Origin: Boletus sp. NGJ
Lineage: Eukaryota > Basidiomycota > Agaricomycetes > Boletales > Boletaceae
Direction: 5' to 3'
DNA length: 42,507 nucleotides
Assembly (NCBI GenBank): GCA_019096195.1
Contig: JAGTXK010000111.1
Location: 1-42,507, forward strand
Positions 11,098 through 20,839 of the stretch are shown one piece after another. Position 1 is the first letter of the stretch; every line of letters begins with the position of its first letter. The position numbers and the translations under genes were made by a program. The notes beneath the pieces were generated by a model. It saw only the letters and a program-made list of their open reading frames with translations, had not been told where the DNA came from and ran no database searches.

Positions 11098-12712
11098 AAC
11101 CAAGAAGGACATGCCACCCTACCATCCTGTGTTGAGATGGTGCACATGCGAGGAATGCGTCCAAAAGCATCCCAATGGTACCCAGATGGAAGCTCATTTA
11201 CTTCCTGCTCACCAAAAGCATGTATGAGATAAACATGCACGACACAGTGAATCCACTCCCCCAGTTGATGGTCATGATAACTCTCCCTCAGAGACAACTC
11301 AGTCAGATGACCTCGCTGGACCACTCTTCACATTGACTCTCAACGATAATGGACTTGATGCAACCCCCAGAACTTGGTCGGATGATCTTGCTGGTCATCT
11401 CTTTGCACTAACTCTCACTGATAATGGACCCTGTGCAACCGGCAGCACCAACAAGCTATGGAATTCACGCGCTGATTTCCAGGAAAATGCACCAAGCGGC
11501 GAAGTCATTGCTGCTTCTCCCAGTTCTGTTACTGTAGCCCAGGTTGCCACAAGCTTGAGCCGCCTGCACACCTCACGCCCACAGCCTAACCCCTCTGGGC
11601 CCGACACAAGATCTCCTGACACCCATCCATTCAACGATTGTAGCTCTATACCAGAGATCCTCCCGGGTGTCCTCCAAGCATCCGTCATTTCTGGTCATCG
11701 ACTCTCGAAGAAGAACAACAACCATCATTCTATGAAGGCTCTCAAGTTGTTATCCAACATCAAACTCCAAATTCAGCAGTGCCACCGTCTCTTGTTGGCC
11801 CATGAGTAGTCATGTTACACCAGCAGGCAAGCGCTTGCCTCCTGGTGTGACATGACTACTCAGGACATCAGGCATGATATGGACTACGTGAAATCATGCA
11901 AAGCAGAGGTTTTACTTTCTCTGAACAAGCTTGAACATGAGCTGAAGTCACAAGATTCATCAGCCCAGTCAGATGGTCTGGTTAAGTTCAATAGTGGTAA
12001 ATTTACCACTCTAGCTTTGTCGCAAGTGGGAAGTAACTCATATCTACTCAAGACAACCAGTTCCAGTCACCAGTTGAGCACATGGACATCATCACTCAAG
12101 TGACCTTGCTCATCGGTATAGTCTGCACTGTTGTCATGGGTGTCAGCTTCTGCAGGGGCAACTTCCTCATTAATACTCTTTCATTCCTGCTATACCTGGC
12201 CTTCCAACGCCATGATGGGACACTCAGCACCGCCCATGAAAACATCATCAAACAAATTCCATCCACTATTGAGGGGGTGCTCACTCACTTCAATCTCACA
12301 TGTGATACTATCCTGTATGCTACATGTGTCTGTCATTGCATATATGCTCCCCTCTCCCACCCCAGTTCCACTCTTCCTACCTACCCTGAACACTGCACAA
12401 ACTATCCGAAGCCAGAGTCACAGTGCGGAGAGGCACTATTGAAATCCCAGGCCAATGATAAACACCATCCAAAGAAGACATACATGTATCACAAATTCAA
12501 TGATTACCTTGCCGGCTTACTGTCCTGAGCCGATGTTGAATCAATCATGGATCGGTCTTGTGACAATCTTTTCCAATCCCTTTCATCTTCTCCCCCTCCC
12601 TTTACTGAGAACCCTTTCGAGGCATGTTTCCTTCAGGAGTTTGACAGCCCAGAACCTTTGTGGACAAGTGATGAAGGCCGATATGCATTTGCTCTCCATG
12701 TCGGCTTCTTCA
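11098..12712 (+). pseudogene. N-terminal half of CACTA/Plavaka-like DNA transposase ORF, left arm
   Basis: A Cys-rich start has cysteines at 11141, 11147 and 11156 (WCTCEECVQKHPNGTQ) and a downstream histidine, resembling the N-terminal zinc motif of basidiomycete Tnp2-type transposase ORFs. A low-complexity linker follows, then AFQRHDGTLSTAHENIIKQI, YATCVCHCIYAP (12316-12351), SQCGEALL, YMYHKFNDYLAGLLS and DEGRYAFALHVGFF. This block is familiar from the region preceding the catalytic domain in fungal CACTA/Plavaka ORFs. The catalytic part is absent: the palindrome centre follows immediately. The frame is broken by a stop at 11219, a hairpin at 11804-11861, a frame change near 12085 and TGA at 12526. 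Family assignment is from memory of motif order. Confidence 0.55.
11804..11861. repeat. 58-bp near-perfect palindrome inside the transposase remnant, left arm
   Basis: The two 29-bp halves (GAGTAGTCATGTTACACCAG... and its complement) match at all but two positions, centred on GCGC at about 11832. The mirror-arm equivalent, 13587-13638, is 52 bp and much less symmetric. The 6-bp length difference accounts for the whole coordinate offset between inner and outer arms. Confidence 0.9.
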
Positions 12713-12734
12713 TGCACCCTCATGCCCTTGGGGT
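12713..12734. other. Palindrome centre (22-bp asymmetric spacer)
   Basis: The only sequence between the arms not mirrored. Read on the minus strand it continues the transposase reading frame naturally (NPKGMRVH after FALHVGFF), then runs into the inverted copy. Read on the plus strand it makes no such sense. Confidence 0.9.
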
Positions 12735-13586
12735 TGAAGAAGCCGACATGGAGAGCAAATGCATATCGGCCTTCATCACCTCGTCCACAAAGGTTCTGGG
12801 CTGTCAAACTCCTGAAGGAAACATGCCTCGAAAGGGTTCTCAGTAAAGGGAGGGGGAGAAGATGAAAGGGATTGGAAAAGATTGTCACAAGACCGATCCA
12901 TGATTGATTCAACATCGGCTCAGGACAGTAAGCCGGCAAGGTAATCATTGAATTTGTGATACATGTATGTCTTCTTTGGATGGTGTTTATCATTGGCCTG
13001 GGATTTCAATAGTGCCTCTCCGCACTGTGACTCTGGCTTCGGATAGTTTGTGCAGTCTTCAGGGTAGGTAGGAAGAGTGGAACTGGGGTGGGAGAGGGGA
13101 GCATATATGCAATGACAGACACATGTAGCATACAGGATAGTATCACATGTGAGATTGAAGTGAGTGAGCACCCCCTCAATAGTGGATGGAATTTGTTTGA
13201 TGATGTTTTCATGGGCGGTGCTGAGTGTCCCATCATGGCGTTGGAAGGCCAGGTATAGCAGGAATGAAAGAGTATTAATGAGGAAGTTGCCCCTGCAGAA
13301 GCTGACACCCATGACAACAGTGCAGACTATACCGATGAGCAAGGTCACTTGAGTGATGATGTCCATGTGCTCAACTGGTGACTGGAACTGGTTGTCTTGA
13401 GTAGATATGAGTTACTTCCCACTTGCGACAAAGCTAGAGTGGTAAATTTACCACTATTGAACTTAACCAGACCATCTGACTGGGCTGATGAATCTTGTGA
13501 CTTCAGCTCATGTTCAAGCTTGTTCAGAGAAAGTAAAACCTCTGCTTTGCATGATTTCACGTAGTCCATATCATGCCTGATGTCCT

Positions 13587-13638
13587 GAGTAGCATGTCAC
13601 AAGGATGCAAGCTCTTGCCTGATGGTGTCATGACTACT
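13587..13638. repeat. 52-bp imperfect palindrome, right-arm counterpart
   Basis: Same locus as 11804-11861 in mirror. It differs by four small indels and three substitutions and has poorer arm symmetry. No other interval of this size in the arms shows such divergence. Confidence 0.85.
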
Positions 13639-14344
13639 ATGGGCCAACAAGAGATGGTGGCACTGCTGAATTTGGAGTTTGATGTTGGATAACAACTTGA
13701 GAGCCTTCATAGAATGATGGTTGTTCTTCTTCTTCGAGAGTCGATGACCAGAAATGACGGATGCTTGGAGGACACCCGGGAGGATCTCTGGTATAGAGCT
13801 ACAATCGTTGAATGGATGGGTGTCAGGAGATCTTGTGTCGGGCCCAGAGGGGTTAGGCTGTGGGCGTGAGGTGTGCAGGCGGCTCAAGCTTGTGGCAACC
13901 TGGGCTACAGTAACAGAACTGGGAGAAGCAGCAATGACTTCGCCGCTTGGTGCATTTTCCTGGAAATCAGCGCGTGAATTCCATAGCTTGTTGGTGCTGC
14001 CGGTTGCACAGGGTCCATTATCAGTGAGAGTTAGTGCAAAGAGATGACCAGCAAGATCATCCGACCAAGTTCTGGGGGTTGCATCAAGTCCATTATCGTT
14101 GAGAGTCAATGTGAAGAGTGGTCCAGCGAGGTCATCTGACTGAGTTGTCTCTGAGGGAGAGTTATCATGACCATCAACTGGGGGAGTGGATTCACTGTGT
14201 CGTGCATGTTTATCTCATACATGCTTTTGGTGAGCAGGAAGTAAATGAGCTTCCATCTGGGTACCATTGGGATGCTTTTGGACGCATTCCTCGCATGTGC
14301 ACCATCTCAACACAGGATGGTAGGGTGGCATGTCCTTCTTGGTT

Positions 14345-14817
14345 CTGAATCAGTGGTAATGTGCAGGTGGTAGATAGGCTAGACAACGACTTACAAGTGC
14401 ACATACCGCAGACCCACTCATTTATATGGGCGATGGCCTCCATTACAAGCAAACCTGAGAAGGAAAGCATTGTACTTTGTAACTCGTGAATTTCATAATG
14501 AAATGTTGTATTTGTCTTGACATACCTAATGCGCCAGGTCGGAAACAGAACTTTGTGTTGATGGGCGATTGGCGTCGTGTTGATATGGTGACTGGTGATT
14601 TTTGACTGGAAGCATCGGGTCCAAAAACAGAAAGTGGTCGCCCACAGTACCACCGCACCTGCGGGGTAAGGCTGAAGGGAAATCGCATTCCTACCAGGTG
14701 TAATATTACAGGTAGATGATTGCAGGTTCATGTCCGATCCTCTCAATCTCTGTGATCTCACCACCCAGCAGTTTCTGTGGCAACCCTGCTGTATCCAGAA
14801 TCTCCTCCACTTTCCAA
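14345..14817 (-). other. Coding-like spacer between WD40 gene and transposase, right arm
   Basis: Mirror of 10625-11097, with one substitution near the intron donor (CCTGG for CCTGC). The same open frame and the same possible GT-AG introns are present. No family recognised. Confidence 0.3.
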
Positions 14818-16483
14818 TCACCAGGAATTAGACTGATGCGCCTCTTCAGCCAAATTCATCAACTTCATCACAAGGTCTTTCAGAATTGCCAAATCACTCT
14901 GGGGGTCAATCCTCAAGTTGCTGCCTGTGTGTGCTGGTGGATCCCACCTGAATTCACCTCCTGTTGTGCTCGCCTGTAGGTGGCTGCACCGTGTAGAGAT
15001 TGCCAGCATTGACACCGAGAATGCGTCCTAGTAAACAAGATAAGCCTAAGCACCTGTGTTCAATGATCTGACTCACTGTGTTCTGTTGCAGCCAGCTTCC
15101 AGTAATCAGAAATGCTGCGAGGATAACGAGTGAGATAAGGATCTTCAAGATCCACTTGACCAATGACTGATCATGATTGCGGTTAGGACATTTCGTGGCT
15201 CCCCCATGTTGGTGAACCCAAACCCTGACAAGGGCCTTTCGATGATGGCCCTGTGCATGTGATGCACTTGCGACAATGCAACGATTGCCAACATCCCAAA
15301 CCTTGAGAAAAGTAAATTGTGAAAAAAGGTTCAATACTCAACTTTCGACGTACGCTAATGGTTTGAACCAAGCCTGTCGTTGTGTGGGCGATCTTCTCGA
15401 GGAGTTGACCCGTCCTCCTGTTGAATACGTACACAACTCCACTATCACTCCCCCCGATAACCACTTTTGATTCTTTTCCAAAGTGACTTGTTTTGGAACC
15501 GCCACAGATGGCGGGTCAGTGAGAAATGTGTGAATCGCATCACCGCTGTTTAGTGGAGTACAAGATAAAGCCATTGACAGCATTGCCAACGACGACTAAT
15601 TCTTTCTTACTACTGACTGCTGCACATCCTCTACAGACACATAAGCGGGAACTGGGATACTTGAGAAGCAGGAAATACACGCATCACGGAACCACTTTGG
15701 TGCTTGTGGAGTACAGTTCCGTCAGAAACATTCATTTTGATACTGGCAAAAATAGTAAGCTATCATTCTATCATTCTGTTCAGATCACTTACATGTTTCC
15801 ATTGTACAGACCAAAGGTGTGCACACTCCCACGCTGAACAAATGCGATCGATTTGGGCACTGTGCCGTCCAATCGTCCTGCAAATACTGACTGCAACTGC
15901 GAGTTCGTGTTCAGTAGCAATACCTGAACCACATTATCACGCATCCCAACTGCGATGCGAGGCACCGGCCTCAGACCACCCCATATCCCAGGCAAGGCAA
16001 GTAATCTTGAAGCCAGACCCAAGTTGTCGTGTGCAAATTTGCTGAAAATGTTTCTTTTAGGTGTTAGTTGTGTTATTTTACTCTGAGTCATAGCAGGCAG
16101 GCGAGCAGGTCGTGACTTACATCAATAGGATTCGGGTGCAGAAAAACCAAATATCCGAGGCCTGTCCCATAGCAAATTGTTTCTGCTACACTGTGCTTGG
16201 TCTTTATCCAGGTCATGCAGCTGACAGCTCCCAAGGACTCTTCATTATGATAGGTAAGTTCTTTATGTGTTTCCACATTCCAGATATGGATGCCATCTGT
16301 ACCTAAATGCTGGTTGTTGGTAGCTCAATAATTTCATGCATGTTACTCACTTCCACAGGTGATAAAGGAACCATCATTCAAGATTGATAAAGCATGGATT
16401 GATAGCGTATTGGGTGTGAAAGAACCCACCCTCTGATAACATTTAGAGGCATTGTGGGAGATGTTGAGAAGTAGGGATAACAT
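14818..16483 (-). pseudogene. WD40-repeat protein with C-terminal membrane segment, right-arm copy
   Basis: Mirror copy of the left-arm gene with start codon at 16483 and stop at 14818-14820. The same introns, the same single hydrophobic segment after the propeller and the same two frame changes are present. One visible residue difference is E for D in PKQVTL(E/D)KNQK. The shared lesions show that one damaged ancestor was duplicated, unless the lesions are introns I have misread. If they are introns, both copies would be intact and diverge only by single substitutions. Confidence 0.65.
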
Positions 16484-16815
16484 GACAACTGGCAAACAGC
16501 TTCGTCTCACATACATACTATATAAATCCAGTCTTGAGATTGTTCTTTTTGTGCTACAACACTACTATTCACAAAATCCATGGCGACTTGTTGTTATCTC
16601 ATGTTATTGTTGTCAGGTCGGGAGTTACAGTTGATCGGTTGGGTCGGTACATAACATTTCTGATAGTACTAGTAGAGCAGCCTTATTGTTGACTCCCGAT
16701 GACATTTCAATTCAACTCAGTTCATTTCACCAGCGCCCTCAATTAAAGGCCGTAAGGTTGGACGCCAGAGGTAACTCTGCATTCACACCTTCAAGTTCCT
16801 TTCCACGCCTTCAGC
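16484..16815. promoter_or_regulatory. Intergenic region between two divergent genes, right arm
   Basis: Mirror of 8627-8958, separating start codons of the WD40 gene (minus) and the uncharacterised gene (plus). The stretch is 332 bp and otherwise featureless by eye. Confidence 0.4.
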
Positions 16816-17728
16816 ATGCCGGTCACTGTCAAAATTATTACACCATTCTACAACGACGACTCTGGGGCACCTCCTCCATTTCCTTGCATGCTCATGGATC
16901 AGCTGGAACTCTTCAGAAAGATACCTCCCTCAACTAGCCTCCTTGCGGATGAGATTTTACCCGTTACACTCACAGGCACTGGTGCCATACCTTCTTCAGT
17001 GAAGCCAGTTTCTCGCTACCAATCACCTGAGCCAGCCATCACCCGTATTCATGCATTGCATCGCCGTATCCTCAAAGGGCACCCAAATTCCGTCTTGCTG
17101 CACCTAAGGCTTCTACACCGTTGGGGGATGACTCCTCTAACTCCACATCAGACTTAGAATCAACACTCAGCTCCCTCTCCTCTGACGACTCGGATTCTGA
17201 GATACCCAAGCCTCCAGGTGAACTAGGCCAGCCTGGTTGGGGTGGTTATAACCTCGAAACAACCCTTGGCTGGAAGCAGAAAGCTTATTCGAAATTCAAG
17301 GTATAGTCTATGTATTATTGTCATCTGGGTCAGCTGACTTGTGGGAACCTACTAGAAATTCATGCATGTTCTCATCGACGAACACCTCGATGTGGCGCAG
17401 TGTATGTTGGCGCAGAACCCAGCGCTTCTCAAGTTAGTCAGGGAAAAGGTATGTTGCGTTTCTCTGAGTTCTAGCTAATTAATGATTTCACAGGCCATGG
17501 AGAGGTTTCCTGACCTCAAAAATTACTGCAACTGCTGGCCAGTAAACGACATGGTCATGATGCACCTGAAATACACATCGAGCCATACTAGGCGACATGA
17601 ACTCGAGATAGAAGCTGCGGGTGGAGCAAAGTCGAAGAAATCGAAGGTAGATTTTCAGTCTTGCTCCTTGACACGTTGCTTACTCCTATTCACTTCAGGA
17701 AATAAGACTTAGATATGTTACACCCTGA
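16816..17728 (+). CDS. Uncharacterised basidiomycete protein, right-arm copy
   Basis: The sequence matches the left-arm copy. GT-AG introns are at 17302-17355, 17449-17493 and 17647-17698, giving joins FKKFMHVLIDEH, REKAMERFPDLK and KKSKEIRLRYVTP, with stop at 17726-17728. The one-base frame change between HALHRRIL and QRAPKFRLAAPK (about 17075) is present here too. The C-terminal block is Cys/Trp/Met rich (NCWPVNDMVMMHL) and ends with a basic AGGAKSKKSK. No signal peptide or membrane segment is visible. Function unknown. Confidence 0.55.
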
Positions 17729-18019
17729 TCTACTGTCTCTATTGCAATAACAACTTGTCCATTTGTCTGCGCCCATATACCACTGGCTTCTGGCGACCTG
17801 AAGCAAACAAACTGAGTACACTATGGCCACAACTCCAACGTTTGCATTTGGGATATAAACTAACTGACCATTGGTTGACCATACAATGTCAACCAATGAA
17901 ATAGTCGGATTGAGATAATTATCCCACTAATGAAAGGTGATACTCGTTCGTGCACAATCCAACATTTACATTGTTTGATGTAGGCACTAGAAAGCAGAAA
18001 ACTAGATATGCGAGGTATA
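17729..18019. other. Intergenic stretch in right arm
   Basis: Mirror of 7420-7713. Nothing beyond the inverted repeat itself is visible; one A/T difference lies near 17872. Confidence 0.5.
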
Positions 18020-18373
18020 TGCTAGAGCTGTGTGTGTCGTGTATGTTGACGAATATGACTACTGACACGCGTGTTCTGTAGCTTGAGAAATGTGAGTGAT
18101 CGCGGTGGTCTCAGCCCTCTGGCAAGTCCGCTCATGTGTTGTGCAAACCTATGGTACGTGAGTCTGGTTGTTAATTTGATTGCTATGAGTCAACTTACTC
18201 CATAATCATATAGTCCGCCACAGTACTATCTCTCGAGTGCATGTTGACAACTGCTTGCCGAGATCCAACCCTCATGATCACCGCATCTCTGTGGAATACT
18301 CTACCCCCATTGCTCAACAACAGGTTTGAAGGGAGATAGCAGTGGCGTTTGAAAAATACACAAAACTGATATA
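18020..18373 (-). pseudogene. Downstream fragment of LTR-split host gene, right arm
   Basis: Mirror of 7069-7420. Reading minus-strand from the solo LTR, the sequence encodes the NGGRVFHRDAVIM block and, after an intron, the FAQHMSGLARGLRPP block. If the solo LTR and one ATATA are removed, the frame SMRDDMYISFVYFSNATAIS joins across the insertion site, consistent with the LTR having landed in an exon or intron of one gene. Family unknown. Confidence 0.4.
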
Positions 18374-19333
18374 TGTTATGCCGGGTAACAATATGACACA
18401 TTCCTGTATAATCAACCCTATTTGATTATAGGACTAGCAGGACTTGAGGGGAAAATACCTCCAGAGGCCCAATGATTCCTCTGACTGGGGACCGCTGCTA
18501 GCTTTATGTAGAGTCCTGTCGTTACCTCTACGACCAATGGCAGAGTCTTGGATTTACCAACAGTGGCACAATCCTCTGAGAAGGAAGGGCAGACCGGATG
18601 CAGAGGCCAGAAACTAGATCTCTGGGCTTACATGGCCTAGTGCTGGTGGCGGAGTCCCAGACTTACAGGGTCAGTGGCAGAGTCCTGACCAATATGGGCC
18701 AACCTCTGTTGGTGTTGGAGTTGCTGAAGCTTTAGAAGTGGGTAACGGCAACGAGGCCACACAAGTGCGTAGTGATGAGAAGGATTATCATAAGCACAAG
18801 GGCAATCACCTCCAGAGCGGGAGCGAGGCTTCTGAGGTGAAGTGGAACCCGTAGCGGGAGAAGCTGGTAGATTACACAGGAAGGAGTGTAGATCTAAGTT
18901 AAGGTTACATGAAGGGCCCGTGTCCCTATTTATATGCCTCACCCATCTAGGGCAGGCTTCATATTGAATATAGTAATTGTAAGTCACAGACAAAAAATTA
19001 CTATAAGTGGATCAAGGCATCAGTCAAAATGGAGGGGATAGGAACACTGGGCTGTGTACAAGAGAGCACAGCCGGGGAGGCAATGTCTGTGATCAGATCA
19101 AGAAGGAAGAAGACATATATCAACGAAATAAGGGAGGCAGTGTTCAGACCAAACAGGTAGCTTCCTGAAAAGGGTGTTATGAGTAACTTCCTAGAAAGGA
19201 GGTTCCAGATGGGGCAATGCCTGAGTCAGTGTTGTGGGGGAATCCCTGGTCCGAGTCAAAGAATAGATCATCCCATAGTCCTACAGGAGGTGAGGGAAGG
19301 GGAAAAGATGTACCCCCTTCGGTAACCATAACA
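18374..19333 (-). repeat. Solo LTR with 5-bp target duplication
   Basis: A 960-bp copy of the LTR at 6106-7068, minus orientation, beginning TGTTAT (at 19333) and ending in TAACA (at 18374). It is flanked on both sides by ATATA (18369-18373 and 19334-19338). No retroelement internal sequence adjoins it, so the internal region was lost by LTR-LTR recombination. The clean duplication shows an intact integration event. The LTR interrupts the gene represented by 19334-19914 and 18020-18373. Confidence 0.93.
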
Positions 19334-19914
19334 ATATACATGTCATCCCTCATGGACAGTGACCTCACAGTTGTGGATATAGGGCTGGACCAAGAAGTCT
19401 TGAAATAGACTCTCTGCGACGGGAAATCACATCGCTGTCCGTGATAGATCTGTACAGCATGTCAGTATGGTCACTAGACACGGTCTCATCAATAAGGTTG
19501 AATAGAGTCTGCATTGCAGGTGAAGCTCCGCCGTCTACAAACTAGGTGAGTGCCAATTTCATTATTCAGAGTAGAATGGTTCTTACCAAGGCGGATGGGA
19601 GAACGTAGACTCAGGTATTCACCATCACAGACAGTGTGATAGGTAGAACAAAAATTGACCGCTAGGCAGGTGTCCAGCACCGATTGAAGATAAGGTGAGT
19701 GGGCAATGTAATGGTCTCTGATCTGTCTCTGAGCGATCTGATATACCCCATTATTCCAAACAGTGTCATCCTCACCTGGATTTGTGATCACAATAAACAC
19801 AATAAAACCCACCAAGGAAGCAGTCACATGAAAGGTATCTACTTTACCCCAAAATCTTTGCAAGGCTACTAATCGGATCAACACAAAAAGAAGATCATTA
19901 CAGACGCTGGACAA
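19334..19914 (-). pseudogene. Upstream fragment of LTR-split host gene (membrane protein?)
   Basis: An open frame starting at 19914 encodes LLFVLIRLVALQRFWG and a hydrophobic segment (FHVTASLVGFIVFIVITN), then DTVWNNGVYQIAQRQIRDHY. A GT-AG intron (GTAAGA near 19585 to TTTGTAG near 19535) joins LRSPIRLD to GGASPAMQTLFNLIDETVSS, after which codons run to PALYPQL and a stop about 100 bp before the LTR. At least one membrane segment is likely. I do not recognise the family. It lies outside the palindrome as seen here, but may have a mirror copy left of the window. Confidence 0.4.
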
Positions 19915-20060
19915 TGGAGACCTGGGTTACGGAGCTAGACAAAGAACAAAGACTCGTCCGCGATTGTTTACGGATAGACTAGACAACGGAGACCCAGGTT
20001 ACAGAGAGTGTTGGGTCAGAACAAAGACTCGTAATCGCTTATGGACAGTGTCGGCTCAGT
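19905..20060. repeat. Imperfect direct repeat, two units of about 70 bp
   Basis: GGAGACCTGGGTTACGGAG followed by AGAACAAAGACTCG and a TTTACGGATAG motif recurs as GGAGACCCAGGTTACAGAG, AGAACAAAGACTCG and TTATGGACAG. The units are adjacent, in direct orientation and roughly 80% similar. No function is evident. Just downstream (20096-20236) a short frame starts with a hydrophobic, signal-peptide-like MALLFLLDILVFSIVV but has no recognisable body. Confidence 0.6.
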
Positions 20061-20311
20061 CTGCATTCCATCTCATTTTTTTTGTTCCTTCAGTCATGGC
20101 ACTATTGTTTCTGTTGGATATATTAGTATTTTCCATTGTCGTCTGTACCTGGATTTCCGTCGTCGCCCATGCCCAGTCACTGACACTGACGCTTAATGCC
20201 CAAATTTACCATTCCAGGTGCACTATCCGACCTTGATATTTCTAGCATTTCATCGAAAGGCTCCATACAGAGCATGTGGGCTCACGAGGATTTGCAGCCA
20301 ATGCGAGGTGA

Positions 20312-20605
20312 CAAAGTTCTCTTTCCTTCTTTCCCCCGCTCGGTGCACTTGCCCCGGCGGCGGCGTCTCTCATCATCATCGCATCGTCTTCCTTCGCGAT
20401 GGGTCGTTTGCCATAGAGTGACGTAAGACTCTCATGTAGCCGTCCGTGTCCAGGACACACGCAGGCGAAGTCGCGACGAACTCGAAGGGGAAAGTTTCGT
20501 CGGCGAGGGTGATGTCGAGAATGGAATTCGGGCTTGTGCTTCATCATGAATCGAACCAGAGGGTTGGAGCGCGGGGACGTGCAAAGGTACCAGGAATGCA
20601 ATGAG
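20312..20605 (-). pseudogene. Displaced fragment of the DPB11/RAD4-like gene
   Basis: About 290 bp are clearly homologous (same strand) to 29280-29575 in exon 11 of the four-BRCT gene. Shared minus-strand peptides include PSGSIHDEAQARIP and ESLTSL(L/Y)GKRPIA(E/K)ED; the copy is frame-shifted. The matching part encodes a disordered linker between BRCT4 and the C-terminus, so no folded domain is carried. Upstream sequence (20620-20836) is open in one minus frame but has no match in the parent gene. It probably arose by a segmental duplication across about 9 kb rather than by retrocopy, since it is internal to a single exon and intron evidence is not informative. Confidence 0.85.
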
Positions 20606-20839
20606 AACACCCAGCTCCTTTGTCAATCGCTGACGAAACGTGATCGGGACACGTTCTGGAGTTTTACGAACACGCAGTAACCTCCTGGAAGCCAATCGTC
20701 CACCCCAACGGGATGACCGAATCGTGTGGCAAGAAAGCATCTTGCTCGCGGGAAGAACGAGCTCACCGGCGATGGTGAGCTGGCACGGGTTCACAAATCC
20801 TCTGATCTCTCCTCGACCGTGAAATGAGGCGGGCAAAGC

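Larger units (their letters stand above)
6106..12712 (+). repeat. Left arm of 13.2-kb inverted repeat
   Basis: Every segment from 6106 to 12712 recurs in reverse complement between 12735 and 19333. Paired coordinates sum to 25439 at the outer LTR edge, 25442 through most of the arm, and 25447-25448 near the centre, so only a few bases of length difference exist. By eye I find roughly a dozen substitutions outside one hypervariable hairpin, giving identity well above 99%. The arm contains, outside to inside: LTR, a gene fragment, an uncharacterised gene (minus), a WD40 pseudogene (plus) and a half transposase (plus). Confidence 0.97.
12713..14344 (-). pseudogene. N-terminal half of CACTA/Plavaka-like DNA transposase ORF, right arm
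   Basis: Mirror of the left-arm remnant with the same Cys-rich N-terminus, linker, YATCVCHC and DYLAGLLS motifs. It extends eight residues further (NPKGMRVH) before meeting the inverted arm, so it keeps slightly more of the original ORF. Near 12780 it reads LCGRGDEGRYAF where the left arm reads LWTSDEGRYAF, and its frame is shifted by one base upstream. The same TGA after DYLAGLLS is present in both arms, so decay of this ORF began before the inversion-duplication. Confidence 0.55.
12735..19333 (-). repeat. Right arm of 13.2-kb inverted repeat
   Basis: Reverse complement of 6106-12712. It ends at the outer edge of the solo LTR at 19333. Beyond it, 19334 onward is single copy within the window, but its counterpart on the left would lie beyond the retroelement and hence outside the window. 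Confidence 0.97.

Noticed and set aside
12547-12993. Open frames spanning the palindrome centre on both strands
   Set aside because: They read from one transposase remnant into the antisense of the other; the sequence past the centre is not protein-like.
16686-16937. Open frame overlapping the start of the uncharacterised gene (and its mirror at 8505-8756)
   Set aside because: Out of frame with the spliced gene and without coding character downstream.
6106-19333. Dismissing the palindrome as a sequencing fold-back or assembly artefact
   Set aside because: Possible in principle, but the arms differ in specific places, including a 6-bp length change confined to one hairpin and a full versus solo LTR context, which a read artefact would not produce. 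Kept as a caveat.
20096-20236. Small secreted peptide starting MALLFLLDILVF
   Set aside because: The hydrophobic start is signal-like, but the remaining about 25 residues show no cysteine pattern or homology I can recognise, and the region is repeat debris.
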